A stretch of 26,073 bases of DNA. Source: SZUA-287 sp036397975 (GTDB lineage: Bacteria; Bacteroidota; Ignavibacteria; UBA10030; UBA6906). The notes under the pieces are model-generated. The model had not been told where the DNA came from. It saw nothing but the letters and a program-made list of their open reading frames with translations, and did no database searches. The translations under genes were made by a program, and so were the position numbers. The stretch lies in contig DASWHW010000004.1 in the NCBI GenBank assembly GCA_036397975.1, forward strand, positions 1 through 26,073, given 5' to 3'. This document shows, one piece after another, positions 6,106-14,373 of this stretch (position 1 is the first letter of the stretch; each line of letters starts with the position of its first letter).

Positions 6106-8985
6106 TCAGGGAGCGACCTGTTCATATGATTCAATCGGCGGGCATGAGCAAATGAGGTTCCGGTCGCCATAGGCATTGTTCACCCGGCTCACGGACGGCC
6201 AGAACTTATGTACGCGCGTCCATGGCGCAGGAAAGACGGCGGTGTCACGTGTATATGCATGGCTCCACTCATCGGAAAGCGCTGATGCCGCGGTATGGGG
6301 TGCGTTCTTGAGTGGATTGTCCAGTCGATCCGACTCCCCACTTTCGATGGAACGAATCTCCTCCCGTATCAGAACAAGTGCATCACAAAACCTGTCAAGC
6401 TCGTCCAACGATTCACTCTCCGTAGGTTCAATCATCATAGTTCCCGCCACCGGGAACGATACTGTCGGCGCGTGAAATCCATAATCCATGAGACGCTTGG
6501 CAACATCTTCTGCCTCCACTCCAGCGCTGCTTTTGAAAGGCCTTAAATCTATGATGAACTCATGCGCAACACGACCTGCTGATCCCTTGTAGAGGATCGC
6601 AAAATGCTTTTCGAGTTTGTAGGACATGTAGTTTGCGTTGAGAATAGCAAAGCGAGTGGCATCCGTCAGTCCTTTGGAACCCATCATTCGAATGTATGCC
6701 CAGGAAATCAACAGGATGCTTGCGCTTCCCCAGGGTGCAGCCGAGACAGGACCAATCGATGATTCTCCCCCGACTCTTATCACCGGGTGATTGGGAAGAA
6801 AGGGAATCAGGTGTTTTGCAACACCGATGGGACCTACCCCCGGTCCACCGCCACCATGTGGGATGCAAAAGGTCTTGTGGAGATTAAGATGACAGACGTC
6901 TGCTCCAAGTTCAGCTGGGCGGCAAAGGCCGACCTGTGCATTCATGTTGGCTCCATCCATGTACACCTGCCCGCCATTCTCATGCACAATTCTGCATATC
7001 TCTTTTATCGATTCCTCGAACACACCATGGGTTGATGGATATGTTACCATGAAGGCGGATAGTCTGTCTCGATGTTTTACAGCCTTCTCTTTGAGGTCTA
7101 CAAGATCTATATTTCCATTGGAGTCGCATCGGACAACGACAACCTGCATCCCTGCCATCACCGCGCTCGCAGGATTTGTCCCATGCGCGGAAGATGGTAT
7201 CAGGCAGATAGTGCGCTCTTTCTCGCCTCGAGACTCATTGTATGCCCGTATGACGAGAAGTCCCGTATACTCTCCCTGGGCTCCCGCATTCGGTTGTAAA
7301 GAGACCGCAGCAAAACCGGTTATGTCCTGAAGCCATGCAGACAGTTGATCAAAAATAACTCTGTAGCCTGCCGCTTGGTCGATCGGGGCGAAAGGATGAA
7401 GCGAGGAAAACTCCGGCCAGGTAATCGGCAACATCTCAGTGCTCGCATTGAGCTTCATTGTGCACGACCCCAAAGGAATCATGCTGGTTGTCAACGAAAG
7501 GTCGCGAGACTCCAGCAGCCGCATGTATCGCATCATTTCAGATTCTGAGTGATGTTTGTTAAAAACGGGGTGTTCGAGGTAACTCGATGTTCTTTTGAGC
7601 ACCCCGACATAACCATTCGTGATATTGCCGGCAAGGTGCTGTACCGAGAAACCGGCTCTGCCATTCGAGAATATCTCAAAAAGTAAATTGACCTCCTCCT
7701 CAGATGAGATTTCATCCAACGAGACGCCAAGATCCCCGTTTGTAAAGGATCGGAAGTTGAACTTTGAATCAACCGCCCTTTTGAAAATCTTCTCGCCCGT
7801 GCCAGTGGGAGGCGTTATGCGAAGAGTGTCAAAAAAGTCCTTCGTCGCAACGGTGAACCCGAGCTTTCGGAGACCCTCGGCAAGGAGTTTCGTAAGGGTA
7901 TGGATTCTTTCCGCTATCTGTCGGACTCGCCGGGGACCATGGTAGACAGCGTACATACTCGCCATCACAGCGAGAAGAACCTGTGCAGTGCAGATATTGG
8001 AAGTGGCTTTCTCGCGCCTAATATGTTGTTCGCGAGTTTGAAGCGCCATACGCAGAGCGCGATTTCCTGTCGTGTCAACAGAAACGCCGATGATTCTCCC
8101 TGGCAGGTGCCGCCGGTACTGATCCCTCGTTGCGAAGTAAGCAGCATGCGGCCCGCCATACCCCATGGGTACTCCGAATCGCTGGGTGCTTCCAACAGCG
8201 GCATCTGCGCCCATTTCGCCAGGGGGAATTAGGACTGCCAGGCTTAAGACGTCTGCGGCGACTGCAACCAATGCGCCGGATTTGTGCGCCATTTCGATAA
8301 AAGGGCGATAGTCCTCAACTGATCCGTCAGTCCCGGGAAATTGAACTAACGCGCCAAAGACCTCTGGAGTGAATGAGAATTTCCGGTAATCGCCGACAAT
8401 AACCCGAATACCCATCGGGACCGCCCTGGTGTGGATAATTGCAATAGTTTGAGGATGACAATTGTCCGAGACAAAGAACGACCCACTGGCGGGATGATCC
8501 TTGATTTCATAGAACATCGACATAGATTCCGCGGCAGCGGTCCCCTCGTCAAGGAGAGATGCGTTGGCTATCTGAAGGGCTGTCAGATCAATGATCATTG
8601 TCTGAAAGTTCAGAAGGGCCTCAAGCCTCCCCTGGGCGATCTCTGCTTGATATGGAGTGTACTGGGTGTACCATCCTGGATTTTCCAGAATGTTCCGCTG
8701 GATGACTTTTGGGGTGATTGTCCCGTGGTATCCCATTCCAATCAAAGAACGATGGACGCTGTTTTGCTTGCCAATTTCTGAGATCTCATTCAAGAGGTCA
8801 AACTCGCTTATGCCATCCCCAATGCGCAAAGGGCTTTTTGTCCTGATTGTAGATGGTATTACTGACTGGATCATATCCTCGAGAGAGGATGATCCAAGTT
8901 CCTTCACCATGAAATCCACTTCGTCCTTATTCGGGCCGTTATGTCTGTCCGCAAAATGTTCCTTACGCAAGAAATCAATCGCCAT
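6106..8985 (-). CDS. gcvP: Glycine dehydrogenase (decarboxylating), P protein, single-chain form
   Basis: 959 residues, matching the long single-chain P protein (about 957 in E. coli) rather than the split GcvPA/GcvPB form. It decarboxylates glycine with PLP and transfers the aminomethyl group to lipoyl-GcvH. The N-terminal half is the catalytically degenerate P-domain (FADRHNGPNKDEVDFM at the start, YTPYQAEIAQGRLEALLNFQ further in). The C-terminal half carries the PLP lysine, Lys704, in HLNLHKTFCIPHGGGGPG. Family segments such as FAAVSLQPNAGAQGEYTGL and SSAHGTNPASA are intact. An AGGAG lies 9 nt before the ATG. The 148-nt region upstream shows no recognisable glycine riboswitch. It is convergent with gcvH, so the two halves of the complex are probably transcribed separately. 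Confidence 0.97.
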   Translation of the reverse strand: MAIDFLRKEHFADRHNGPNKDEVDFMVKELGSSSLEDMIQSVIPSTIRTKSPLRIGDGISEFDLLNEISEIGKQNSVHRSLIGMGYHGTITPKVIQRNILENPGWYTQYTPYQAEIAQGRLEALLNFQTMIIDLTALQIANASLLDEGTAAAESMSMFYEIKDHPASGSFFVSDNCHPQTIAIIHTRAVPMGIRVIVGDYRKFSFTPEVFGALVQFPGTDGSVEDYRPFIEMAHKSGALVAVAADVLSLAVLIPPGEMGADAAVGSTQRFGVPMGYGGPHAAYFATRDQYRRHLPGRIIGVSVDTTGNRALRMALQTREQHIRREKATSNICTAQVLLAVMASMYAVYHGPRRVRQIAERIHTLTKLLAEGLRKLGFTVATKDFFDTLRITPPTGTGEKIFKRAVDSKFNFRSFTNGDLGVSLDEISSEEEVNLLFEIFSNGRAGFSVQHLAGNITNGYVGVLKRTSSYLEHPVFNKHHSESEMMRYMRLLESRDLSLTTSMIPLGSCTMKLNASTEMLPITWPEFSSLHPFAPIDQAAGYRVIFDQLSAWLQDITGFAAVSLQPNAGAQGEYTGLLVIRAYNESRGEKERTICLIPSSAHGTNPASAVMAGMQVVVVRCDSNGNIDLVDLKEKAVKHRDRLSAFMVTYPSTHGVFEESIKEICRIVHENGGQVYMDGANMNAQVGLCRPAELGADVCHLNLHKTFCIPHGGGGPGVGPIGVAKHLIPFLPNHPVIRVGGESSIGPVSAAPWGSASILLISWAYIRMMGSKGLTDATRFAILNANYMSYKLEKHFAILYKGSAGRVAHEFIIDLRPFKSSAGVEAEDVAKRLMDYGFHAPTVSFPVAGTMMIEPTESESLDELDRFCDALVLIREEIRSIESGESDRLDNPLKNAPHTAASALSDEWSHAYTRDTAVFPAPWTRVHKFWPSVSRVNNAYGDRNLICSCPPIESYEQVAP

Positions 8986-9133
8986 GCAGATTAGCTCCTA
9001 TTTCCTTCTGTCGAGAGTAAATGTAATGACTATGTTCAAGTTAGTTCGCGGTGATTCATAAGATCTGACCTGCGCGGGTTGGTGCGACCTTCTCACAAAG
9101 GCGGAGTCATGGTAGCAAAAAACTCTCTTTTTT

Positions 9134-10240
9134 TCAATTAGCGGCCTCCTGGAATATTTCAATCTGTCCATTCGTTTCTCTATGGAAGTGATCCGTCGAC
9201 AGTTTACCCCAACGAGTGGAGAGTTTGTGTTTACGGGCGGCTGCATGAAAGAGCTGATCAATCAAATCGGCAACGCGACCCTCACCGTGCATGCGCGTGC
9301 CGAAACGAGAATCGTCGAGTTTTCCATTCCTCGTTTCCTGAATGCTATGGAGAATCTTGTTAGCCCGTTCAGGTAGGTTGTTCTCAAGCCAGTCGACAAA
9401 CAGTTGTTTGAAAGCTCCGGGAAGACGCAACAGGATATACCCTGCCCGGGTCGCGCCATGGTCTGCTGCAGCCTGCATAATCCGAGGGATTTCTTCATCG
9501 GTCAGTCCGGGAATGATCGGTCCGATGTTCACTCCGACGGGAATTCCTGCCTTCGCAAGTACTTCAATCGCTTGCAACCTCTTGATGGGCGAGGAAGTTC
9601 TTGGTTCCATTCTTCTGATGAGCTCTTGGTTTAGGCTTGTGATAGAGATCAGTACGTGAACAATCTCCTGTTCAGCCATCGCAGTGAGAATATCAACGTC
9701 ACGCAACACGAGTGCATTCTTTGTTATGAGTCCCACAGGATTTCGAAATCGCAGGAATACTTCGAGACATTTTCTGGTGAGCTGAAACTTCCTTTCAATT
9801 GGTTGGTAGCAATCCGTGTTTCCTGAGAGAGCAACCACCTGAGGTTCCCATGATTTTTTGGAAAGCTCGCGTGCCAGTAGTGCAGGGGCTTTTTCCTTGA
9901 TCAATATTTTCGATTCAAAATCGAGTCCTGCAGAAAAACCTAAATACTCATGTGATGGCCTTGCATAGCAGTAGATGCATCCATGTTCACAACCACGATA
10001 GGGATTAAGACTGTAAGCAAAAGGAATATCGGGACTTTCATTGCGTGCGAGAATGGTACGAGATGTATCTATTAGAAATGTTGTCGAAGGAGATCTTTGT
10101 TCCTCGTCGATCAATTCTTCTTCGAATGGAACGAAATGGTGCTTGTCGAATCCGTTAGGAGTATTTGAACTGGCACCTCTCCCTTTCTTTTTTGCATATC
10201 TATTGATGTGTGAAGCTTTCATCATGAATTGCTTGGTCAT
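9134..10240 (-). CDS. PA0069-family radical SAM protein (SplB-related, COG1533)
   Basis: 368 residues. The radical SAM cluster motif CxxxCxxC is Cys84, Cys88 and Cys91 in NPYRGCEHGCIYCYARPSHEY. The family extensions are present: GRGASSNTPNGFD at the N-terminus, then DTSRTILARNESPDIPF, and EYLGFSAGLDFESKI after the cluster. These are the hallmarks of the PA0069 family, which is related to spore photoproduct lyase but whose substrate is not established. The downstream barrel (ALSGNTDCYQPIERKFQLTR, GVNIGPIIPGLTD) is complete. The start is uncertain: ATG at 10240, or Met6/Met7 at 10225/10222; none has a clear ribosome-binding site. The neighbour gcvP lies 148 nt downstream on the same strand. There is no partner gene suggesting a pathway. 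A role in DNA repair is only a guess from SplB. Confidence 0.9.
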   Translation of the reverse strand: MTKQFMMKASHINRYAKKKGRGASSNTPNGFDKHHFVPFEEELIDEEQRSPSTTFLIDTSRTILARNESPDIPFAYSLNPYRGCEHGCIYCYARPSHEYLGFSAGLDFESKILIKEKAPALLARELSKKSWEPQVVALSGNTDCYQPIERKFQLTRKCLEVFLRFRNPVGLITKNALVLRDVDILTAMAEQEIVHVLISITSLNQELIRRMEPRTSSPIKRLQAIEVLAKAGIPVGVNIGPIIPGLTDEEIPRIMQAAADHGATRAGYILLRLPGAFKQLFVDWLENNLPERANKILHSIQETRNGKLDDSRFGTRMHGEGRVADLIDQLFHAAARKHKLSTRWGKLSTDHFHRETNGQIEIFQEAAN

Positions 10241-10271
10241 TTTTCAGTGTGGGGATCGGAGGGGATGGCAC

Positions 10272-10288
10272 CTGTCTCTTACACAAGT
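10272..10288 (+). repeat. Sequence resembling an IS50/Tn5-type terminal repeat
   Basis: CTGTCTCTTACACAAGT resembles the IS50 outside end, CTGACTCTTATACACAAGT, differing by one substitution and a missing dinucleotide. It is a single copy; no inverted partner or transposase gene lies within the window. It could be the relic of an IS4-family element, or chance. It is not an exact tagmentation mosaic end, so adapter contamination is unlikely. Confidence 0.25.
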
Positions 10289-10397
10289 TAAACATACTAA
10301 AGTTCGAACAACAGATTGAAATGCTTGAAAACCCGCTTTTTTGAGGCCTGCACAACATTATCCACTCTCATTTTAAATATCCGACCATGTGGCCAAC

Positions 10398-10414
10398 TGT
10401 TGACAATCTCAACA
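10398..10414. promoter_or_regulatory. Candidate operator TGTTG-N7-CAACA over the -35 box
   Basis: TGTTG (10398-10402) and CAACA (10410-10414) form a 17-nt inverted repeat that overlaps the -35 hexamer. The same half-sites with the same 7-nt spacing occur at 24374-24390, upstream of the paralogous repeat-protein gene, and both copies are followed by T(A/T)TTGC. A shared repressor or activator site is the inference. Confidence 0.4.
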
Positions 10415-10428
10415 TATTGCACTATAAT
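10400..10428 (+). promoter_or_regulatory. Perfect sigma70-consensus promoter upstream of the 715-residue repeat protein
   Basis: TTGACA at 10400-10405 and TATAAT at 10423-10428 are separated by exactly 17 nt, which matches the full consensus. Transcription would start near 10435, leaving a leader of about 120 nt before the ATG at 10557. An unregulated promoter this strong is unusual, and an inverted repeat covers the -35 box, which suggests repression. Confidence 0.75.
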
Positions 10429-10556
10429 TGCTTACCCAGACCGCCTAATGGCTGACTTTAAATAGACCTCCTTGTTTGCTTTGATTCAGGTTCCTCCTAT
10501 GGAAATGGGGTTGGCGGCGACTTTAAACAAGGTTACACAGATCTAACGAATTACCC

Positions 10557-12704
10557 ATGTCTAAGACCACCAATTCTGTCACCAGAACTGTTGAAATCCT
10601 AAGGGAGGGGGCAGAGCATCTAAGGCAAGCGGATCGTTTTGTTCGTGACAGGAAGTTTGAAAACGCCTTAATCGAAATTGAAAAGGCGAGAGTTGCGAAC
10701 CCAAACAACCTCTACGCAATTGCATACGAAGAGAGAGTTCGCTCCCTTATTCCCCTCGCGCCATCCGTCGATAGCAACCATTCAGATTCCAACAACTCGA
10801 AACAAAGTCTCGTCGACGATATTCAACCTGCTCTGGAACAACTCTCACGTCTTGCATTTGCCCAAGCGCAACGATCATTAGAAGTAGAGATGAAAAAGGA
10901 AGAAGAGCGTCTCGCTCTTATGGCCGCGGAAGAAGAAGGACGGCGGTTGGACGAGTTACGGCGCAATGCTCTGGAGGATAGAGTTGAAGCATTTATTATG
11001 AATGCAACAGAGTTCCAAATACGAAGTGATTTTACCCGGGCATTAAGTGAGCTCAGTCGTGTTTTCGTTCTTGACTCGGAGAATGAGCGGGCGAAGGTGT
11101 TGGTATCGGATATTCAACGCGCAATGAAGGAGCAGGAAGAAGTTCGCGAAAGGAAAGCTCTGGACGAGGAACGACGTCGCAGGGAGTTCTTGAAAATCGA
11201 ACTGGCGAAGATGGAGGCGCAGACGAAAGAAAAGCAACGGCGAGAGTTGTCCAATCGCCGTGAGGCTCAATCACAAAAAGTTCGCGAGTATGTTGGCCGA
11301 AGTAAACAGCTTCTGGCAGAGGGAAGAGTGGAGGAGGCGATTGGTCACATTGCATTTGTTGCGGTGATTGACCCGTTGAACGCAGAAGTACAGGAGATGG
11401 GTCTCGAAGATAAAATCCGCCGGCGGATGGAGTATGAAAAAGATGGCAACGAGTCACGAAGAATGGATCGACCTCTTCTGGATAGACATCGCCTCTCAAT
11501 TAACAAACAGATTCAGACCGCCGAGAAGCTCCTGGAATCAAAATGTTTTCCGGAAGCGTTACGTGTTGTTACCCGGGCTTATATGATCGATCCTGTCAAC
11601 AAGGAAGTTCAGCAATGTGAAGAAAGGATACTAGAAGCGCAGGCCCGTTCTGTCCAGGACACGGAAGCTGATAAGCGCGCAACGGAAGAGAATAGTTGGC
11701 GGATCCGTGAGTATGAATGGAAGCAAATTGAGGCGGCTGAGAGGGCCAGGTTTGAGCGCCAGTTAATGGCAAACACCGAGGCAAAAAAAAGGACTGAAGA
11801 AGAAAAGATTCAATATTATCTTTCGCGCGCGTGGACTCATCTCTATGAAGGTCGTTACGAAAACGCTCTTGGCGAGATCGCCCTCGCTTTTCTTGTAAAT
11901 CCTTTCGATGAGGAGGTAAAGCTTCTGGAGGAGCAGATCGTGGCCATGACACAAAAAAGACCGAACCTGGGTCCGATGAGCAGTCTCTCACGGGTGATGA
12001 ACGGTACCTCCGAAAACCCCCGATCAAAAAGAGATTTGGATCCGGAACTCAAGCGGGAGGACGTTCTTTCTTTAGAGCCACAAGCCACACGCCTCCAATC
12101 GCATGTTGATACCGCGAGGAGGCTCATTGTAGAGAAAAGGATGGATGCAGCTCTCAATGAGCTCACCCAGGCCTTCAAGATTGACCCTTTTAATACGGAG
12201 GTGAGGGATCTTGAACACTATGTAAGGACGCGATTGGAGAACGATGCGAACCGTGTTACCCAGCAAGGGAGAACTTCCGGTAACGGCCATTCATCGGCTT
12301 CCGTCCGGGTAAGGCAGCATGTTGAACGTGCGAGAAAAGAACTGGCGGGGGAGAGATATGACGCCGCTCTTGGGGAGATTGCCCTTGCCTTTGTCCTCGA
12401 TCCTCTGGATGAGGAGGTAAAAAAGATTGAGGAGGAAGTGCTTCTGGCCCGGGCGCACAGCAAACAAGGCCGCAAACCCAGGCAGGGAAATACGAGGAAT
12501 ATCATGGAGCAAAGTGGCCCGGCGCAGATTGCCCGCCATTTGGCCGCAGCGGACGAATTTCGTTCCAAGGGGGAATTCAGCAAGGCGCTCGAAGAAATTG
12601 CACGAGCATTTGTCATTGACCCTCTGAATGAGAGTATCCTCAGACTTGACAGTCAAATTCAGTCTGAGTTTCAATTGCATCGCCAGAAAAAACGGACGCA
12701 ATAG
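10557..12704 (+). CDS. Cytoplasmic protein of eight TPR-like repeats joined by charged helices
   Basis: 715 residues, no signal peptide or membrane helix. Eight units of about 47 residues lie near 17-65, 143-190, 242-289, 316-363, 418-465, 512-559, 585-632 and 657-703. Each follows a two-helix pattern, roughly hhxxAxxLxxEGrYxxALxEIxxAFxxDPxNxEVxxLExxI, that resembles tetratricopeptide units with a fixed DPxN turn. Most repeats are separated by highly charged E/K/R-rich stretches that should form long helices or coiled coils. Units 5 and 7 are closest (ALGEIALAF...DEEVK in both), suggesting internal duplication. No enzymatic motif is seen; a scaffold role is inferred. It is a paralogue of the 22093-24300 protein, with units 1-5 in the same order, and its first unit also resembles the N-termini of both TonB proteins. 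The ATG has no Shine-Dalgarno sequence. Confidence 0.9.
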   Translation: MSKTTNSVTRTVEILREGAEHLRQADRFVRDRKFENALIEIEKARVANPNNLYAIAYEERVRSLIPLAPSVDSNHSDSNNSKQSLVDDIQPALEQLSRLAFAQAQRSLEVEMKKEEERLALMAAEEEGRRLDELRRNALEDRVEAFIMNATEFQIRSDFTRALSELSRVFVLDSENERAKVLVSDIQRAMKEQEEVRERKALDEERRRREFLKIELAKMEAQTKEKQRRELSNRREAQSQKVREYVGRSKQLLAEGRVEEAIGHIAFVAVIDPLNAEVQEMGLEDKIRRRMEYEKDGNESRRMDRPLLDRHRLSINKQIQTAEKLLESKCFPEALRVVTRAYMIDPVNKEVQQCEERILEAQARSVQDTEADKRATEENSWRIREYEWKQIEAAERARFERQLMANTEAKKRTEEEKIQYYLSRAWTHLYEGRYENALGEIALAFLVNPFDEEVKLLEEQIVAMTQKRPNLGPMSSLSRVMNGTSENPRSKRDLDPELKREDVLSLEPQATRLQSHVDTARRLIVEKRMDAALNELTQAFKIDPFNTEVRDLEHYVRTRLENDANRVTQQGRTSGNGHSSASVRVRQHVERARKELAGERYDAALGEIALAFVLDPLDEEVKKIEEEVLLARAHSKQGRKPRQGNTRNIMEQSGPAQIARHLAAADEFRSKGEFSKALEEIARAFVIDPLNESILRLDSQIQSEFQLHRQKKRTQ

Positions 12705-12753
12705 TACCCGTCCCCTTGCCGTTCATTTCCCTTCCTTTTTCTCGATAGACAAG

Positions 12754-12786
12754 TTGTTTTTTACTATCCACTGTTTTCCCTATATT
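12754..12786 (+). promoter_or_regulatory. Possible guaA promoter
   Basis: TATATT at 12781-12786 would place a start near 12793, about 23 nt before the guaA ATG. The only TTG-type upstream element is TTGTTT at 12754-12759, with a spacer of 21 nt, too long for ordinary sigma70 promoters. Weak call; the 111-nt gap between the repeat gene and guaA holds no terminator hairpin that I can see. Confidence 0.25.
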
Positions 12787-12815
12787 GCGCCACCTGCTTA
12801 TTGAATCCGTTGTAT

Positions 12816-14369
12816 ATGAATACCTCAGAAACTGTACTAATACTCGATTTTGGCTCCCAGTATTCTCAACTCATTGCAAGGCGCGTGCGTGAGTTGGGTG
12901 TCTATTCGGAATTGCACCCCTATAATATTAGTGCTGTGAAGATAAAAGAAATAAACCCAGTTGGAATTATCTTGTCGGGGAGCCCGTACAGTACATATGA
13001 ACATGGGGCACCACTCCCTTCAAGAGAGCTTTTCTCCCTCAACGTTCCGATTCTGGGAATCTGCTATGGTTTGCAGCTGCTGGCTCATGAATTCGGCGGA
13101 GAGATTGACAAAGCGGCGAAACGAGAGTACGGATATGCTGAATTGGTCATTGACGATCGATCTGATATTTTTGCCGGTTTCGGATCGAACGGTGACGCAC
13201 GGACAACGGTATGGATGAGCCATGCCGACCACCTGTCCAAAATCCCTGTCGGCTTTGAACCAATCGGACACACGTCAAATGCGCCCATCTGCGCAATTCG
13301 AAACAAAGAAAAAGGCATATTCGGAGTGCAGTTCCATCCAGAGGTTGTGCACACGAGTGACGGGAAGAAAGTCCTCGAAAACTTTCTCTTCCGTGTCTGC
13401 AAGTCCAAAGGTGGCTGGAATCCAAATTCCATTATCGATTCGGCCGTGCAGAGCATCAGGGAACGAGTTGGGAACGGCAAAGTTGTCTGCGCGCTTTCCG
13501 GAGGTGTGGATTCATCCGTTGCGGCAGTGTTGTTACATCAAGCAATAGGGGATCGCCTTTACTGTATTCACGTTGACAACGGCTTGATGCGCAAGGGAGA
13601 GAGTGAGGAGGTTGTGCGAACCTTTCGGGAACGATTTAGCCTGAACCTCGATTTTGTTGACGCGTCTGACCGGTTTCTCAGCGCTCTTGCAGGAGTCACC
13701 GACCCGGAGAAGAAAAGAAAAATAATTGGAAGGCTTTTCATCGACCTTTTTGAAATCGAAGCGAAGAAGATTGGCAAAGTCGACTTTCTGGCGCAGGGAA
13801 CTCTCTACCCCGATGTGATTGAATCTGTTTCATTCAAGGGGCCATCCGTTACCATCAAGACCCATCACAATGTAGGCGGTCTTCCTGAAAAAATGAAGCT
13901 GAAATTGGTTGAGCCGTTTCGAGAGCTCTTCAAAGATGAGGTCCGGGCCATCGGTGAGGAATTAGGGCTTGATCATGACCTTGTGTGGAGACATCCATTT
14001 CCTGGACCGGGATTGGCTGTTCGGGTGCTCGGAGAAATAACACGCGAACGTCTTGACATGCTACGTGAAGCCGACGCCATCTTCGTCGAGGAGATTAAGA
14101 ATGCAGGTCTTTACCGCCAGATCTGGCAAGGGTTTGTTGTCCTCCTTCCCATTCGCTCCGTTGGGGTTATGGGGGATGGACGCACGTACGAACACACCTG
14201 TGCCGTGCGGGCGGTCTCCAGTGTGGACGGAATGACCGCAGATTGGTTCCGAATACCGCACGACGTGCTTGCAAGGATTTCCTCGCGCATCACGAACGAA
14301 GTCCGGGGGATCAATCGCGTGGTGTACGACATTAGTTCAAAGCCTCCCGCAACGATCGAGTGGGAGTGA
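12816..14369 (+). CDS. guaA: GMP synthase (glutamine-hydrolysing)
   Basis: 517 residues (E. coli 525). It aminates XMP to GMP using ATP and glutamine. The N-terminal class I glutamine amidotransferase domain starts at LILDFGSQYSQLIARRVREL. Its triad is Cys83 (GICYGLQ), His174 and Glu176 (QFHPEV). The ATP-pyrophosphatase domain carries the PP-loop SGGVDSS at 228-234. The C-terminal dimerisation domain contains the conserved HPFPGPGLAVRVLGEITRER and ends in KPPATIEWE as expected. The ATG at 12816 is used because it fits the family start; the TTG at 12801 would add only five residues. No Shine-Dalgarno sequence is present. The ubiA-type gene follows after 4 nt, so guaA-ubiA-ubiX are probably one transcript. 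Confidence 0.97.
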   Translation: MNTSETVLILDFGSQYSQLIARRVRELGVYSELHPYNISAVKIKEINPVGIILSGSPYSTYEHGAPLPSRELFSLNVPILGICYGLQLLAHEFGGEIDKAAKREYGYAELVIDDRSDIFAGFGSNGDARTTVWMSHADHLSKIPVGFEPIGHTSNAPICAIRNKEKGIFGVQFHPEVVHTSDGKKVLENFLFRVCKSKGGWNPNSIIDSAVQSIRERVGNGKVVCALSGGVDSSVAAVLLHQAIGDRLYCIHVDNGLMRKGESEEVVRTFRERFSLNLDFVDASDRFLSALAGVTDPEKKRKIIGRLFIDLFEIEAKKIGKVDFLAQGTLYPDVIESVSFKGPSVTIKTHHNVGGLPEKMKLKLVEPFRELFKDEVRAIGEELGLDHDLVWRHPFPGPGLAVRVLGEITRERLDMLREADAIFVEEIKNAGLYRQIWQGFVVLLPIRSVGVMGDGRTYEHTCAVRAVSSVDGMTADWFRIPHDVLARISSRITNEVRGINRVVYDISSKPPATIEWE

Positions 14370-14373
14370 CGAG

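Larger units (their letters stand above)
10241..10556. other. 316-nt divergent intergenic region
   Basis: It separates the - strand radical SAM gene from the + strand repeat-protein gene. It holds a Tn5/IS50-end-like sequence (10272-10288), a perfect-consensus promoter for the + strand gene (10400-10428), an inverted repeat overlapping its -35 box (10398-10414), and an untranslated leader of about 120 nt. No ORF, RNA gene or terminator could be supported here. GACTTTAAA occurs twice in the leader (10451-10459 and 10518-10526). No clear promoter was found for the radical SAM gene. Confidence 0.8.

Noticed and set aside
8986..9133. Possible glycine riboswitch before gcvP
   Set aside because: I looked for the conserved aptamer core on the - strand and did not see it. 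The region is only 148 nt and AT-rich in part.
9117..9138. A6/T7 hairpin-like stretch near the end of the radical SAM gene
   Set aside because: The stem is made only of A-T pairs with no GC part, so it would be too weak for an intrinsic terminator.
10557..12704. CRISPR-like or tandem DNA repeats
   Set aside because: The repetition is at protein level with diverged DNA and variable spacing. There are no identical short repeats with unique spacers anywhere in the window.
14269..14373. Upstream extension of the UbiA-type protein
   Set aside because: It lies inside guaA in another frame. The GTG at 14374 has a good ribosome-binding site and gives the usual family start.
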